The notes under the pieces: model-generated
Seen by the model: the letters and a program-made list of their open reading frames with translations, nothing else
Told to the model about the DNA's origin: nothing
Databases searched by the model: none
Translations under genes and position numbers: made by a program
In this document: positions 49,688 to 56,663 of the stretch, piece by piece
Layout of the letters: the number at the start of each line of letters is the position of its first letter
Position numbering within the stretch: the stretch's first letter is position 1
NCBI RefSeq assembly: GCF_019645875.1
Contig: NZ_CP081000.1
Coordinates: forward strand, 6,012,417-6,076,416
Reading direction: 5' to 3'
DNA length: 64,000 nt
From: Mycolicibacterium senegalense
GTDB lineage: Bacteria; Actinomycetota; Actinomycetes; Mycobacteriales; Mycobacteriaceae

Positions 49688-50587
49688 ATGATCGAGTTGG
49701 CCGGCCGGTGGCGGGTGCTGGCAGCAGGCACCGCGATCGGCATCTCCGGGGTGGTGGGCTTCGCCGGTCAGACCGCCTCAGCCGAACCTCTCCTGCCGGC
49801 TCCCAGCGTGCCCGGGCCGGTGACCGTGACCCAGACCGTCACCGTCGCGCCCGCCGCGGTCCCGGCGGCAGCACCGGCCGCCCCCGCCGTACCCGGTGCG
49901 GCACCGGCGGTTCCGGTAGCCGCGGCACCCGCGGTGGCCGCGCCGGCCCCGGTGGCCCAGATCACCCCGGCCGCCTCAGGGACCTTCGCCGAGTTCTTCA
50001 AGAGCAAGGGCGTGAAGATGGAGCCGCAGGTCAGCCACAATTTCAAGGCGCTGAGCATCGTGCTGCCCCTGCCGTCCGGCTGGACCAACGTGCCCGATCC
50101 CAACGTGCCCGACGCGTTCGCCGTGATCGCCGACCGGTCCAGCCGCGACCTGTACACGCCCAACGCCCAGGTGGTGGTCTACAAGCTCGTGGGCGACTTC
50201 GACCCGGCCGAAGCCATCAGCCACGGCTTCGTCGACACCCAGCAGTTGCAGAACTGGCGCGCCACCGACATGTCGATGGGTGATTTCAACGGCTTCCCGT
50301 CGGCATTCATCGAAGGTAGCTATATGTCGGGCAGTCAGATGCTGAACACCTCCCGCAGGCACATCCTGGCCACCGCCGGCCCCGACCGCTACCTGGTGTC
50401 GTTGTCGGTCAACTCCTCGGCCGCCAACCAAGGTGTTTCAGCGGCTGCCGACGCCGCCGACGCGATCGTGTCCGGGTTCAAGGTCAGCGCGCCGGCCCCT
50501 GCCGCCGCGCCGCCGCCAGCTACTCCGGCTGCGCCCGCACCGGCGCCGGCACCAGGTTTGCCCCAGCTCCTGGGCCTGCAACGCTGA
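49688..50587 (+). CDS. mtc28: Secreted proline-rich 28 kDa antigen homologue (Mtc28, Rv0040c)
   Basis: 299 residues from ATG 49688, behind GGAGGGAA (GTG 49685 is also possible). Signal peptide RVLAAGTAIGISGVVGFAGQ with cleavage near TASAEP; a low-complexity Ala/Pro/Val region (about 40-100); a folded LpqN-type domain (VSHNFKALSIVLPLPSGWTN, IADRSSRDLYTPNAQVVVY, YMSGSQMLNTSRRHILAT); and an Ala/Pro-rich tail. It is exported by Sec and is a known serological antigen in M. tuberculosis; function unknown. It is divergent from leuS as in other mycobacteria. Confidence 0.9.
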   Translation: MIELAGRWRVLAAGTAIGISGVVGFAGQTASAEPLLPAPSVPGPVTVTQTVTVAPAAVPAAAPAAPAVPGAAPAVPVAAAPAVAAPAPVAQITPAASGTFAEFFKSKGVKMEPQVSHNFKALSIVLPLPSGWTNVPDPNVPDAFAVIADRSSRDLYTPNAQVVVYKLVGDFDPAEAISHGFVDTQQLQNWRATDMSMGDFNGFPSAFIEGSYMSGSQMLNTSRRHILATAGPDRYLVSLSVNSSAANQGVSAAADAADAIVSGFKVSAPAPAAAPPPATPAAPAPAPAPGLPQLLGLQR

Positions 50588-50645
50588 GTCATCCGGACCA
50601 AACCCGACCTCGCGTCAACGATCGGCGCCTCGTATTGTGTGGCGC

Positions 50646-50996
50646 ATGCTGATCGCCGCGCTGCTGTGTTTGAGCGCCGCCGTCATCGTCGGCGTGTTCG
50701 GGCTGTGGTTGTTGACCAGACCTCGCACCGGTGATCCCGTGCGCTCCGTGTTGAGGGCCGTGGCCCCCACCCAACTGGCCGCCGCGGTGATGCTCGCCGC
50801 CGGCGGTGCCGCCGCCCTGGCCGCCGCCCCCCACACCGGCCTGATGGTCGTCATGGTCTGCATCATCGGGGCCGTCGCCACCGTGGCCGCAGGATGCTGG
50901 CAGAGCGCCAAGGCCGTCGCTGCGGCCGAGGCCGCCACCGGTGCGGGCGGGGACTGCGCCGGCTCGTGCGCCAGCTGCACCCTGTCTTGCAAGTAG
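50646..50996 (+). CDS. Small membrane protein with Cys-rich tail, Rv0039c orthologue
   Basis: 116 residues from ATG 50646, 7 nt after a TATTGT box. Three hydrophobic helices (LIAALLCLSAAVIVGVFGLW; LAAAVMLAAGGAAALAAA; GLMVVMVCIIGAVATVAAG), then a hydrophilic tail ending DCAGSCASCTLSCK with four Cys, which could bind metal or form disulfides. Position between mtc28 and the YqgE gene matches Rv0039c. Function unknown. Confidence 0.82.
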   Translation: MLIAALLCLSAAVIVGVFGLWLLTRPRTGDPVRSVLRAVAPTQLAAAVMLAAGGAAALAAAPHTGLMVVMVCIIGAVATVAAGCWQSAKAVAAAEAATGAGGDCAGSCASCTLSCK

Positions 50997-51003
50997 TCGG
51001 AGG

Positions 51004-51609
51004 CTAGTTGCGGCTCACGTCGATCGGATGAGTGGCCAGTAGCGACATCGGCAACGGCTGACGGCGCAGCACCCGGCCCCACAGGTCGATCCGCGGCTCG
51101 ATCAACACATCCGACGGCAGCGCGGACAACACGATCCAATCGTCGCGTTCGATCTCGCCGTCCAGTTGGCCGATGGTCCAGCCCGAGTAGCCGGCGAATA
51201 TCCGCACGCCCTCGATGACCGGTGCCAAAGTGTCCGGGTCAGCGTCGAGATCGACCATCACCACGCGGCCCTGCACATGGCGCAACCCCGGGACGCCGTC
51301 GGCCTGCATGCCCACCCGCAACGTCGCCAGGCACAACGCGGAGTCCCGCTTGACCGGGCCGCCGATGAACATGGTCTTGGGCTTGGTGGTGAGCTTGGCC
51401 CACTGCGGCAGGACGTTGTAGACCGCGGTCTCACTGGGCCGGTTCAACACCACGCCGAGGGTGCCGCCGGCGTTGTGCTCGACGATGTAGATGACGCTGC
51501 GCCGGAAGGTCGGCTCCAGCAGATCGGTATTGGCCAGCAGCAGCGTGCCCGGACGCACCCGATGCGCCGCAGGCGCGATGAAATCCTCCGGGTCTTCTGA
51601 CTGCGCCAC
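51004..51609 (-). CDS. YqgE/AlgH family protein, Rv0038 orthologue
   Basis: 201 residues from GTG 51609. UPF0301 features: RPGTLLLANTDLLEPTFRRS, VIYIVEHNAGGTLGVVLNRP, FIGGPVKRDSALCL, and IFAGYSGWTIGQLDGEIERD. The family folds as an alpha/beta protein; no biochemical role is established. Convergent with the Rv0039c orthologue (gap 7 nt) and divergent from the MFS gene, the order of M. tuberculosis. Confidence 0.93.
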   Translation of the reverse strand: MAQSEDPEDFIAPAAHRVRPGTLLLANTDLLEPTFRRSVIYIVEHNAGGTLGVVLNRPSETAVYNVLPQWAKLTTKPKTMFIGGPVKRDSALCLATLRVGMQADGVPGLRHVQGRVVMVDLDADPDTLAPVIEGVRIFAGYSGWTIGQLDGEIERDDWIVLSALPSDVLIEPRIDLWGRVLRRQPLPMSLLATHPIDVSRN

Positions 51610-51684
51610 GTCTACATCATGGCACCGCGATTGCCGAGACGTGGCGAACAAGCCCGGGCGCGGTCGGATTTCGGCCCGGCTTTG

Positions 51685-51690
51685 TACTGT
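51685..51690 (+). promoter_or_regulatory. Leaderless -10 element of the MFS gene
   Basis: TACTGT ending 7 nt before GTG 51698. Confidence 0.5.
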
Positions 51691-51697
51691 TGATCGG

Positions 51698-52981
51698 GTG
51701 GTTCATGTAAGCGCCCCCCGTGCCCTCTGGCACTCCTTGCGCGGCATGACCGAGTTCCGCCGGCTGCTGGAGTTGCGCGCGGTCAGCCAGTTCGCCGACG
51801 GCCTCTTCCAGGCCGGGTTGGCCGGCGCGATCCTGTTCAACCCCGAGCGCCAAGCCGAGCCGTGGCAGATCGCCATGGCGTTCGCGGTGATGTTCCTGCC
51901 GTACTCGGTGCTCGGCCCGTTCGCCGGCGCCCTGCTGGACCGGTGGGACCGGCGCCTGGTGCTCATCGGCGCCAACGTGGGCCGGCTGATCGTGGTGCTG
52001 GCCGTGGGCGCGCTGCTGTCGTTCGGTGTCGGCGATGTTCCGATCCTGTGCTGTGCCCTGATCGTCAACGGGTTCACCCGGTTCGTGTCCTCCGGCCTGT
52101 CCGCCTCGCTGCCCGACGTGGTGCCGCAGGACCGGGTGGTGACGATGAACTCCGTGGCGACCGCGGTCGGATCGCTGGCCGCCTTCCTCGGCGCCGACTT
52201 CATGCTGGTGCCGCGCAAGCTGTTCGGTGCCGACGACACCGGCGCCTCGGTGGTCATGTTCATGGTGGCGTTCCCGGTGGCACTGGCGTTGTGGCTGTCG
52301 GTGCGCTTCGGCCCGCACGTGCTGGGCCCGCACGAGAGCAAGCGCGCCATCCACGGCTCGGTGGCCTACGCGGTGTCCACCGGCTGGGTGCACGGCGCCC
52401 GCACCGTGCTCGCCGTGCGGCCCGTCGCCGCAACCCTGGCCGGGCTCGCCGCACACCGGATGGCGTTCGGCATCAACTCACTGCTGGTGCTGGTGATCGT
52501 GCGGCACAGCGACAACCCCGATGTGACCGGGCTGGGGCTGGGCAGCGCCGTGCTGTTCATGGCGGCCGGGGGGATCGGGCAATTCGCGGCCACCGTGGGC
52601 GCTCCGGCAGTGATCGGCCGGTTCGGGCGCTATGCGACCGCCAACGGTGCCCTCGGCGTGGCCGTGGTCATCCAGTTGGCCGCCATGGGATTGCACGTGC
52701 CGGTGATGCTGGTCTGCGGCCTGCTGCTCGGCGCGGCCGGGCAGCTGGTGAAACTGTGCGCGGACTCGGCGATGCAGATCGATGTCGACGACGCCCTGCG
52801 CGGCCACGTGTTCACCGTGCAGGACGCGCTGTTCTGGATGTCGTTCGTCGCGGCGATCGCTCTTGCGGCCACGGTGATCCCCGCCGACGGACACTCCCCC
52901 GCCCTGGTGGCCGCCGGCGCGGTGGCCTACCTGATCGGGCTCGGCCTACACGCCGTGGTGGCTTCGCCGAAGCGGGTGTGA
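51698..52981 (+). CDS. Major facilitator superfamily transporter, Rv0037c orthologue
   Basis: 427 residues from GTG 51698, with about 12 membrane helices. The loop between helices 2 and 3 has GPFAGALLDRWDRRLVLIGAN, the MFS motif A (G-x3-DRxxRR); helix 5 region ASLPDVVPQDRVVTMNSVATA is typical of the drug-efflux/enterobactin-exporter-like branch. Substrate unknown. Rv0037c is the M. tuberculosis counterpart. The next gene starts 23 nt later with its own promoter. Confidence 0.92.
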   Translation: MVHVSAPRALWHSLRGMTEFRRLLELRAVSQFADGLFQAGLAGAILFNPERQAEPWQIAMAFAVMFLPYSVLGPFAGALLDRWDRRLVLIGANVGRLIVVLAVGALLSFGVGDVPILCCALIVNGFTRFVSSGLSASLPDVVPQDRVVTMNSVATAVGSLAAFLGADFMLVPRKLFGADDTGASVVMFMVAFPVALALWLSVRFGPHVLGPHESKRAIHGSVAYAVSTGWVHGARTVLAVRPVAATLAGLAAHRMAFGINSLLVLVIVRHSDNPDVTGLGLGSAVLFMAAGGIGQFAATVGAPAVIGRFGRYATANGALGVAVVIQLAAMGLHVPVMLVCGLLLGAAGQLVKLCADSAMQIDVDDALRGHVFTVQDALFWMSFVAAIALAATVIPADGHSPALVAAGAVAYLIGLGLHAVVASPKRV

Positions 52982-52991
52982 CGCTGCGGTC

Positions 52992-52997
52992 TAGGCT
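52992..52997 (+). promoter_or_regulatory. Leaderless -10 element of the Rv0036c orthologue
   Basis: TAGGCT ending 7 nt before ATG 53005. Confidence 0.45.
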
Positions 52998-53004
52998 GGC
53001 CGCC

Positions 53005-53781
53005 ATGGTGAGCGCCGAGCCGATCGTGGCCGACTTGTCCGCCGAGAGCGACGAACTCGATGCCCTCGTGGCCGACCTCCCACCCGAACGCTGGGCCACT
53101 GCCACCCCGGCAGAGGGCTGGACCATCGCCCACCAGATCGCCCACCTGTTGTGGACCGACCGGGTCTCGGTCATCGCGATCACCGACCAGGCCGGCTTCG
53201 ATGCGGTACTCGCCGAGGCGTGGAAGAACCCGACGCGCTTCGTGGACGCCGCCGCCGAGGAACTGGCGCTCACCCCGCCGGAGCAGCTGCTGGCCGAGTG
53301 GCGCACGACCCGCGCGCGGTTGCACACCGAACTGGTGAACGTCGCCGAAGGCCGCAAGCTGCCGTGGTTCGGCCCGCCGATGAGTGCGACCTCGATGGCC
53401 ACCGCTCGCCTGATGGAGACGTGGGCGCACGGCCTCGACGTGGCCGACGCCCTCGGGGCGCGCCGGCAGCCGACGGCGCGGCTGCGATCCATCGCCCATA
53501 TCGGGGTTCGCACAAGGGATTTCGCGTTCACCGTGCACGAGCTGACCCCGCCGGCCGAGCCGTTCCGGGTCGAGCTGCGCGCGCCCGACGGCTCGTTGTG
53601 GGAGTGGGGCCCGCCCGACGCCGCGCAACGCGTGACGGGTTCTGCCGAGGACTTCTGCATGCTGGTCACCCAGCGCCGGGCTCCCGCCGAACTGGACGTG
53701 ACTGCCGAAGGCGACGACGCCGCCAAGTGGCTGACGATCGCGCAGGCCTTCGCCGGGCCGCCGGGTCCCGGGAGGGCCTGA
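53005..53781 (+). CDS. TIGR03084/DinB-like metal-binding protein, Rv0036c orthologue
   Basis: 258 residues from ATG 53005. The four-helix DinB/MPI domain opens with ESDELDALVADLPPERWATA and EGWTIAHQIAHLLWTDRVSV (metal His), and MATARLMETWAHGLDVADAL supplies the last His; a C-terminal beta domain follows (FRVELRAPDGSLWEWGPPDA). It may bind a divalent metal and mycothiol. Rv0036c is nearly the same length. Its stop lies 29 nt from the Rv3906c-type gene, joining two blocks that are apart in M. tuberculosis. Confidence 0.9.
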   Translation: MVSAEPIVADLSAESDELDALVADLPPERWATATPAEGWTIAHQIAHLLWTDRVSVIAITDQAGFDAVLAEAWKNPTRFVDAAAEELALTPPEQLLAEWRTTRARLHTELVNVAEGRKLPWFGPPMSATSMATARLMETWAHGLDVADALGARRQPTARLRSIAHIGVRTRDFAFTVHELTPPAEPFRVELRAPDGSLWEWGPPDAAQRVTGSAEDFCMLVTQRRAPAELDVTAEGDDAAKWLTIAQAFAGPPGPGRA

Positions 53782-53810
53782 GCAGTCGACCAGCACCATC
53801 GACTCTGCGC

Positions 53811-54293
53811 TCACGACGTGGAGTCGGCGCGGCCGTCCCCGTCGGTGTCGGTCAGTTTGAGGTCCCAACGCCCGTCACCGTCGGTGTCGACGTAAGCCAG
53901 GTTGCCGGCCAGCACCCGATCGGCCAGCCCGTCCCCGTCGACATCGAGCAACCGATCGTCGACAGCGCCGTCGGCGTCGAAATCCACCATCGGTCCCCCG
54001 GTCGCCTCGGTCCCGTCCAAACCGAACCAGCGCACCTGACCGGACCGGTCCACGCCGACCGCCCAGGTACCCGAACCGTCATCGGTGAAATAGGCCGGAT
54101 CCTCGGGATGGTCTCGGACCAGATGATCGGCAACACCGTCGCCGTCGAGATCGGCCATCACGTCATCGATCCGGCCGTCCCCGTCGAAATCCAGGCCGAT
54201 GCCGTCAGGGCCGCCGTCACCGTCCACGTCCACATCGGGAACGCCGGTAAAGATGGCAGCGGTGCCGTCGGGCTCACCCAGGCAGTAGTCCAT
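53811..54293 (-). CDS. Protein of DxDGDG calcium-binding-like repeats, Rv3906c type
   Basis: 160 residues, largely built of repeated acidic loops: DVDVDGDGGPDG, DFDGDGRIDD, DLDGDGVADH, DFDADGAVDD, DVDGDGLADR, DTDGDGRWDL, DTDGDGRADS. The spacing resembles EF-hand, dockerin or thrombospondin type 3 Ca loops. A central piece (GTWAVGVDRSGQVRWFGLDG) interrupts the repeats. No signal peptide is seen. It lies 18 nt after pcnA on the same strand. M. tuberculosis Rv3906c, beside pcnA, is the likely counterpart; function unknown. Confidence 0.8.
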   Translation of the reverse strand: MDYCLGEPDGTAAIFTGVPDVDVDGDGGPDGIGLDFDGDGRIDDVMADLDGDGVADHLVRDHPEDPAYFTDDGSGTWAVGVDRSGQVRWFGLDGTEATGGPMVDFDADGAVDDRLLDVDGDGLADRVLAGNLAYVDTDGDGRWDLKLTDTDGDGRADSTS

Positions 54294-54311
54294 GACTGAT
54301 CAGACGCACGA

Positions 54312-55778
54312 TCAGCTCCTGGCGTTCCACCATTTCAACAATTCGTCGACGGCCTGCTCACGGGACAGCGGCCCGTGGTCGAGCCGGAGCTCCTTGAGGT
54401 ACTTCCACGCCTCGCCCACCTGCGGGCCCGCCGGGATGCCGAGGATCTCCATGATCTCGTTGCCGTCGAGATCCGGCCGCACCCGCTGCAGGTCCTCCTT
54501 GGCCGCCAGCTCGGCGATCCGGTTCTCCAGGTCGTCGTAGTTGGCCTGCAGCCGCGCGGCGCGACGCTTGTTACGGGTCGTGCAGTCGGCCCGCACCAGC
54601 TTGTGCAGCCGGCTCAGCAGCGGGCCGGCATCGGTGACGTAGCGGCGCACCGCCGAGTCGGTCCACTTGCCGGTGCCCTTGTCGTCGGCGTAGCCGTGGA
54701 ACCGCAGATGCAGGTACACCAGCTGCGATACGTCGTCGACCATCTGTTTGGAGTACTTGAGCGCTCGCATCCGCTTGCGGGTCATCTTCGCGCCGACCAC
54801 CTCGTGGTGGTGGAAGCTGACCCCGCCGTCGGATTCGTGCTTGCGGGTGGCCGGCTTGCCTATGTCGTGCAGCAGCGCCGCCCAGCGCAGCACCAGGTCC
54901 GGACCGTCGTCTTCGAGGTCGACGGCCTGACGCAACACCGTCAGCGAATGCCAGTACACGTCCTTGTGCTGATGGTGCTCGTCGATGGCCATCCGCATCT
55001 CCCCGACCTCGGGAAGCACCACGTCCCCCAGCCCGGTCTGGACCATCAGGTCGACCCCGGCGACGGGGTCCTTGCCCAGCAGCATCTTGTCCAGTTCGGC
55101 GGCGACCCGCTCGACGGTGATCCGGCCCAGCTGCGGAGCCATCTCCAGCAGTGCCTCAAGCACCCGCGGCGCCACCTCGAACCCGAGCTGTGAGACGAAC
55201 CTGACCGCACGCAACATCCGCAGCGGATCGTCCCCGAAGGACACCTGCGGCGCGGACGGCGTATCGAGCACCTTGGCCTGGATGGCCGCCAAACCGCCCA
55301 GCGGATCGATGAATTCGCCGATACCGCCCGGTTGGTCCGGCGTGATGCGGACCGCCATCGCGTTCACCGTGAAATCACGCCGCACCAGATCGTCGTTCAG
55401 GTTGTCGCCGAACTCCACGGTCGGATTCCGTGACACCTGGTCGTAGCTGTCGGCGCGGAACGTGGTGATCTCCAGCCGGTGCTCACCCTTGCCCACACCG
55501 ACGGTGCCGAACTCGATCCCGGTATCCCACAGCGCGTCGGCCCACGGCCGCAGGAACTTCAACATCTGCTCAGGCCGGGCGTCGGTGGTGAAATCGAGAT
55601 CGCTCTGCGCGGTCAGCCGGCCCAGCAGGGCGTCACGCACACTGCCACCGACCAGATACAGCTCGTGACCGGCCGCAGCGAACACCGCACCGAGCCCATG
55701 CAGCACCTCGGCGCGCTGCTTCAGCGAGACCAGCGCGCCGGCCAGCAATTCGGCATCAGTAACAACAGCGTCGGACAC
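54312..55778 (-). CDS. pcnA: CCA tRNA nucleotidyltransferase / poly(A) polymerase family
   Basis: 488 residues from GTG 55778. Class II nucleotidyltransferase head: LYLVGGSVRDALLG and SDLDFTTDARP (catalytic Asp pair), RRDFTVNAMA, and DPLRMLRAVRFVSQLGF. The C-terminal part has an HD domain (ALLHDIGKP; FHHHEVVGAKMTRKRMR). It adds or repairs the CCA end of tRNAs. The start follows a TAGGCT box by 8 nt; a longer frame upstream overlaps mutT4 antisense and is discarded. Corresponds to Rv3907c. Confidence 0.94.
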   Translation of the reverse strand: MSDAVVTDAELLAGALVSLKQRAEVLHGLGAVFAAAGHELYLVGGSVRDALLGRLTAQSDLDFTTDARPEQMLKFLRPWADALWDTGIEFGTVGVGKGEHRLEITTFRADSYDQVSRNPTVEFGDNLNDDLVRRDFTVNAMAVRITPDQPGGIGEFIDPLGGLAAIQAKVLDTPSAPQVSFGDDPLRMLRAVRFVSQLGFEVAPRVLEALLEMAPQLGRITVERVAAELDKMLLGKDPVAGVDLMVQTGLGDVVLPEVGEMRMAIDEHHQHKDVYWHSLTVLRQAVDLEDDGPDLVLRWAALLHDIGKPATRKHESDGGVSFHHHEVVGAKMTRKRMRALKYSKQMVDDVSQLVYLHLRFHGYADDKGTGKWTDSAVRRYVTDAGPLLSRLHKLVRADCTTRNKRRAARLQANYDDLENRIAELAAKEDLQRVRPDLDGNEIMEILGIPAGPQVGEAWKYLKELRLDHGPLSREQAVDELLKWWNARS

Positions 55779-55786
55779 GTTCGATG

Positions 55787-55792
55787 AGCCTA
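55787..55792 (-). promoter_or_regulatory. Leaderless -10 element of pcnA
   Basis: TAGGCT on the minus strand, ending 8 nt before GTG 55778; divergent from mutT4. Confidence 0.45.
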
Positions 55793-55849
55793 ATGCTCGC
55801 AGTGTGGTCACAACCGGCGAGTGTGGCAGGAGGGCCACCCGGTGGCAGC

Positions 55850-55855
55850 TACTAT
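55850..55855 (+). promoter_or_regulatory. Leaderless -10 element of mutT4
   Basis: TACTAT ending 7 nt before GTG 55863. Confidence 0.5.
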
Positions 55856-55862
55856 CGCTTGG

Positions 55863-56663
55863 GTGTCGGACGGCGAACAGGCCAAACCACGACGGCGCCG
55901 CAGTCGGCGTCGTGGCCGTCGTCGTGCACAAAGGGCGGCGGGGCCGCCGGCCGCTGATCAGGGCACCGATACCGCCGCCAGCGAAGCGACCGTCGATTCC
56001 GCAAATCCCGCGCCGACCCCTCGCGACCAGTCCAAGCAACACAAGTCTCGGCCGCGTCGGCCACCGGAACGCCTGCGCACAGTGCACGAGACTTCAGCGG
56101 GCGGGCTGGTCATCGACGGTATCGACGGCCCCAAGGAAACCCAGGTGGCAGCGTTGATCGGCCGGGTCGACCGGCGCGGCCGGATGCTGTGGTCGCTACC
56201 GAAGGGACACATCGAACTCGGCGAGACGGCCGAGCAGACCGCGATCCGTGAAGTCGCCGAAGAAACCGGTATCCGCGGTGACGTGCTGGCCGCCCTCGGC
56301 AGCATCGACTATTGGTTCGTCACCGAAGGTCGCCGGGTGCACAAGACCGTGCACCACTACCTCCTGCGCTTCCAGGGCGGGGAACTGTCCGACGACGACG
56401 TCGAAGTGACCGAGGTCGCCTGGGTTCCGCTGCGTGATCTGCCCTCCCGGCTGGCCTACGCCGACGAGCGCAAGCTCGCCGAAGTGGCCGGCGAACTCAT
56501 CGACAAACTGCACACCGACGGTCCCGGCTCCTTGCCGCCGCTGCCCCGCAGCGCGCCCCGGCGCCGTCCCCAGACCCATTCCCACACCCGCAATCACCGC
56601 CGCGACGACCCTGCGCAACCCCAGCCCCGCCGGCGCACGAACGGATGCGGACAGGGACCGTGA
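55863..56663 (+). CDS. mutT4: Nudix hydrolase MutT4
   Basis: 266 residues from GTG 55863. A very basic N-terminal region (KPRRRRSRRRGRRRAQR) may bind nucleic acid. The Nudix domain (about 75-215) has the box GHIELGETAEQTAIREVAEE followed by TG (G-x5-E-x7-REUxEExGU). The C-terminus is basic and His/Arg/Pro-rich. It is expected to hydrolyse a nucleoside diphosphate derivative; antimutator activity of MutT4 is modest in mycobacteria. Rv3908 counterpart, first gene of a run to murJ, coupled to the next gene by GTGA. Confidence 0.92.
   Translation: MSDGEQAKPRRRRSRRRGRRRAQRAAGPPAADQGTDTAASEATVDSANPAPTPRDQSKQHKSRPRRPPERLRTVHETSAGGLVIDGIDGPKETQVAALIGRVDRRGRMLWSLPKGHIELGETAEQTAIREVAEETGIRGDVLAALGSIDYWFVTEGRRVHKTVHHYLLRFQGGELSDDDVEVTEVAWVPLRDLPSRLAYADERKLAEVAGELIDKLHTDGPGSLPPLPRSAPRRRPQTHSHTRNHRRDDPAQPQPRRRTNGCGQGP

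Noticed and set aside
55821..55862. Upstream extension of mutT4
   Set aside because: A TACTAT -10 box falls inside the extension and ends 7 nt before GTG 55863, so the shorter start is more likely.
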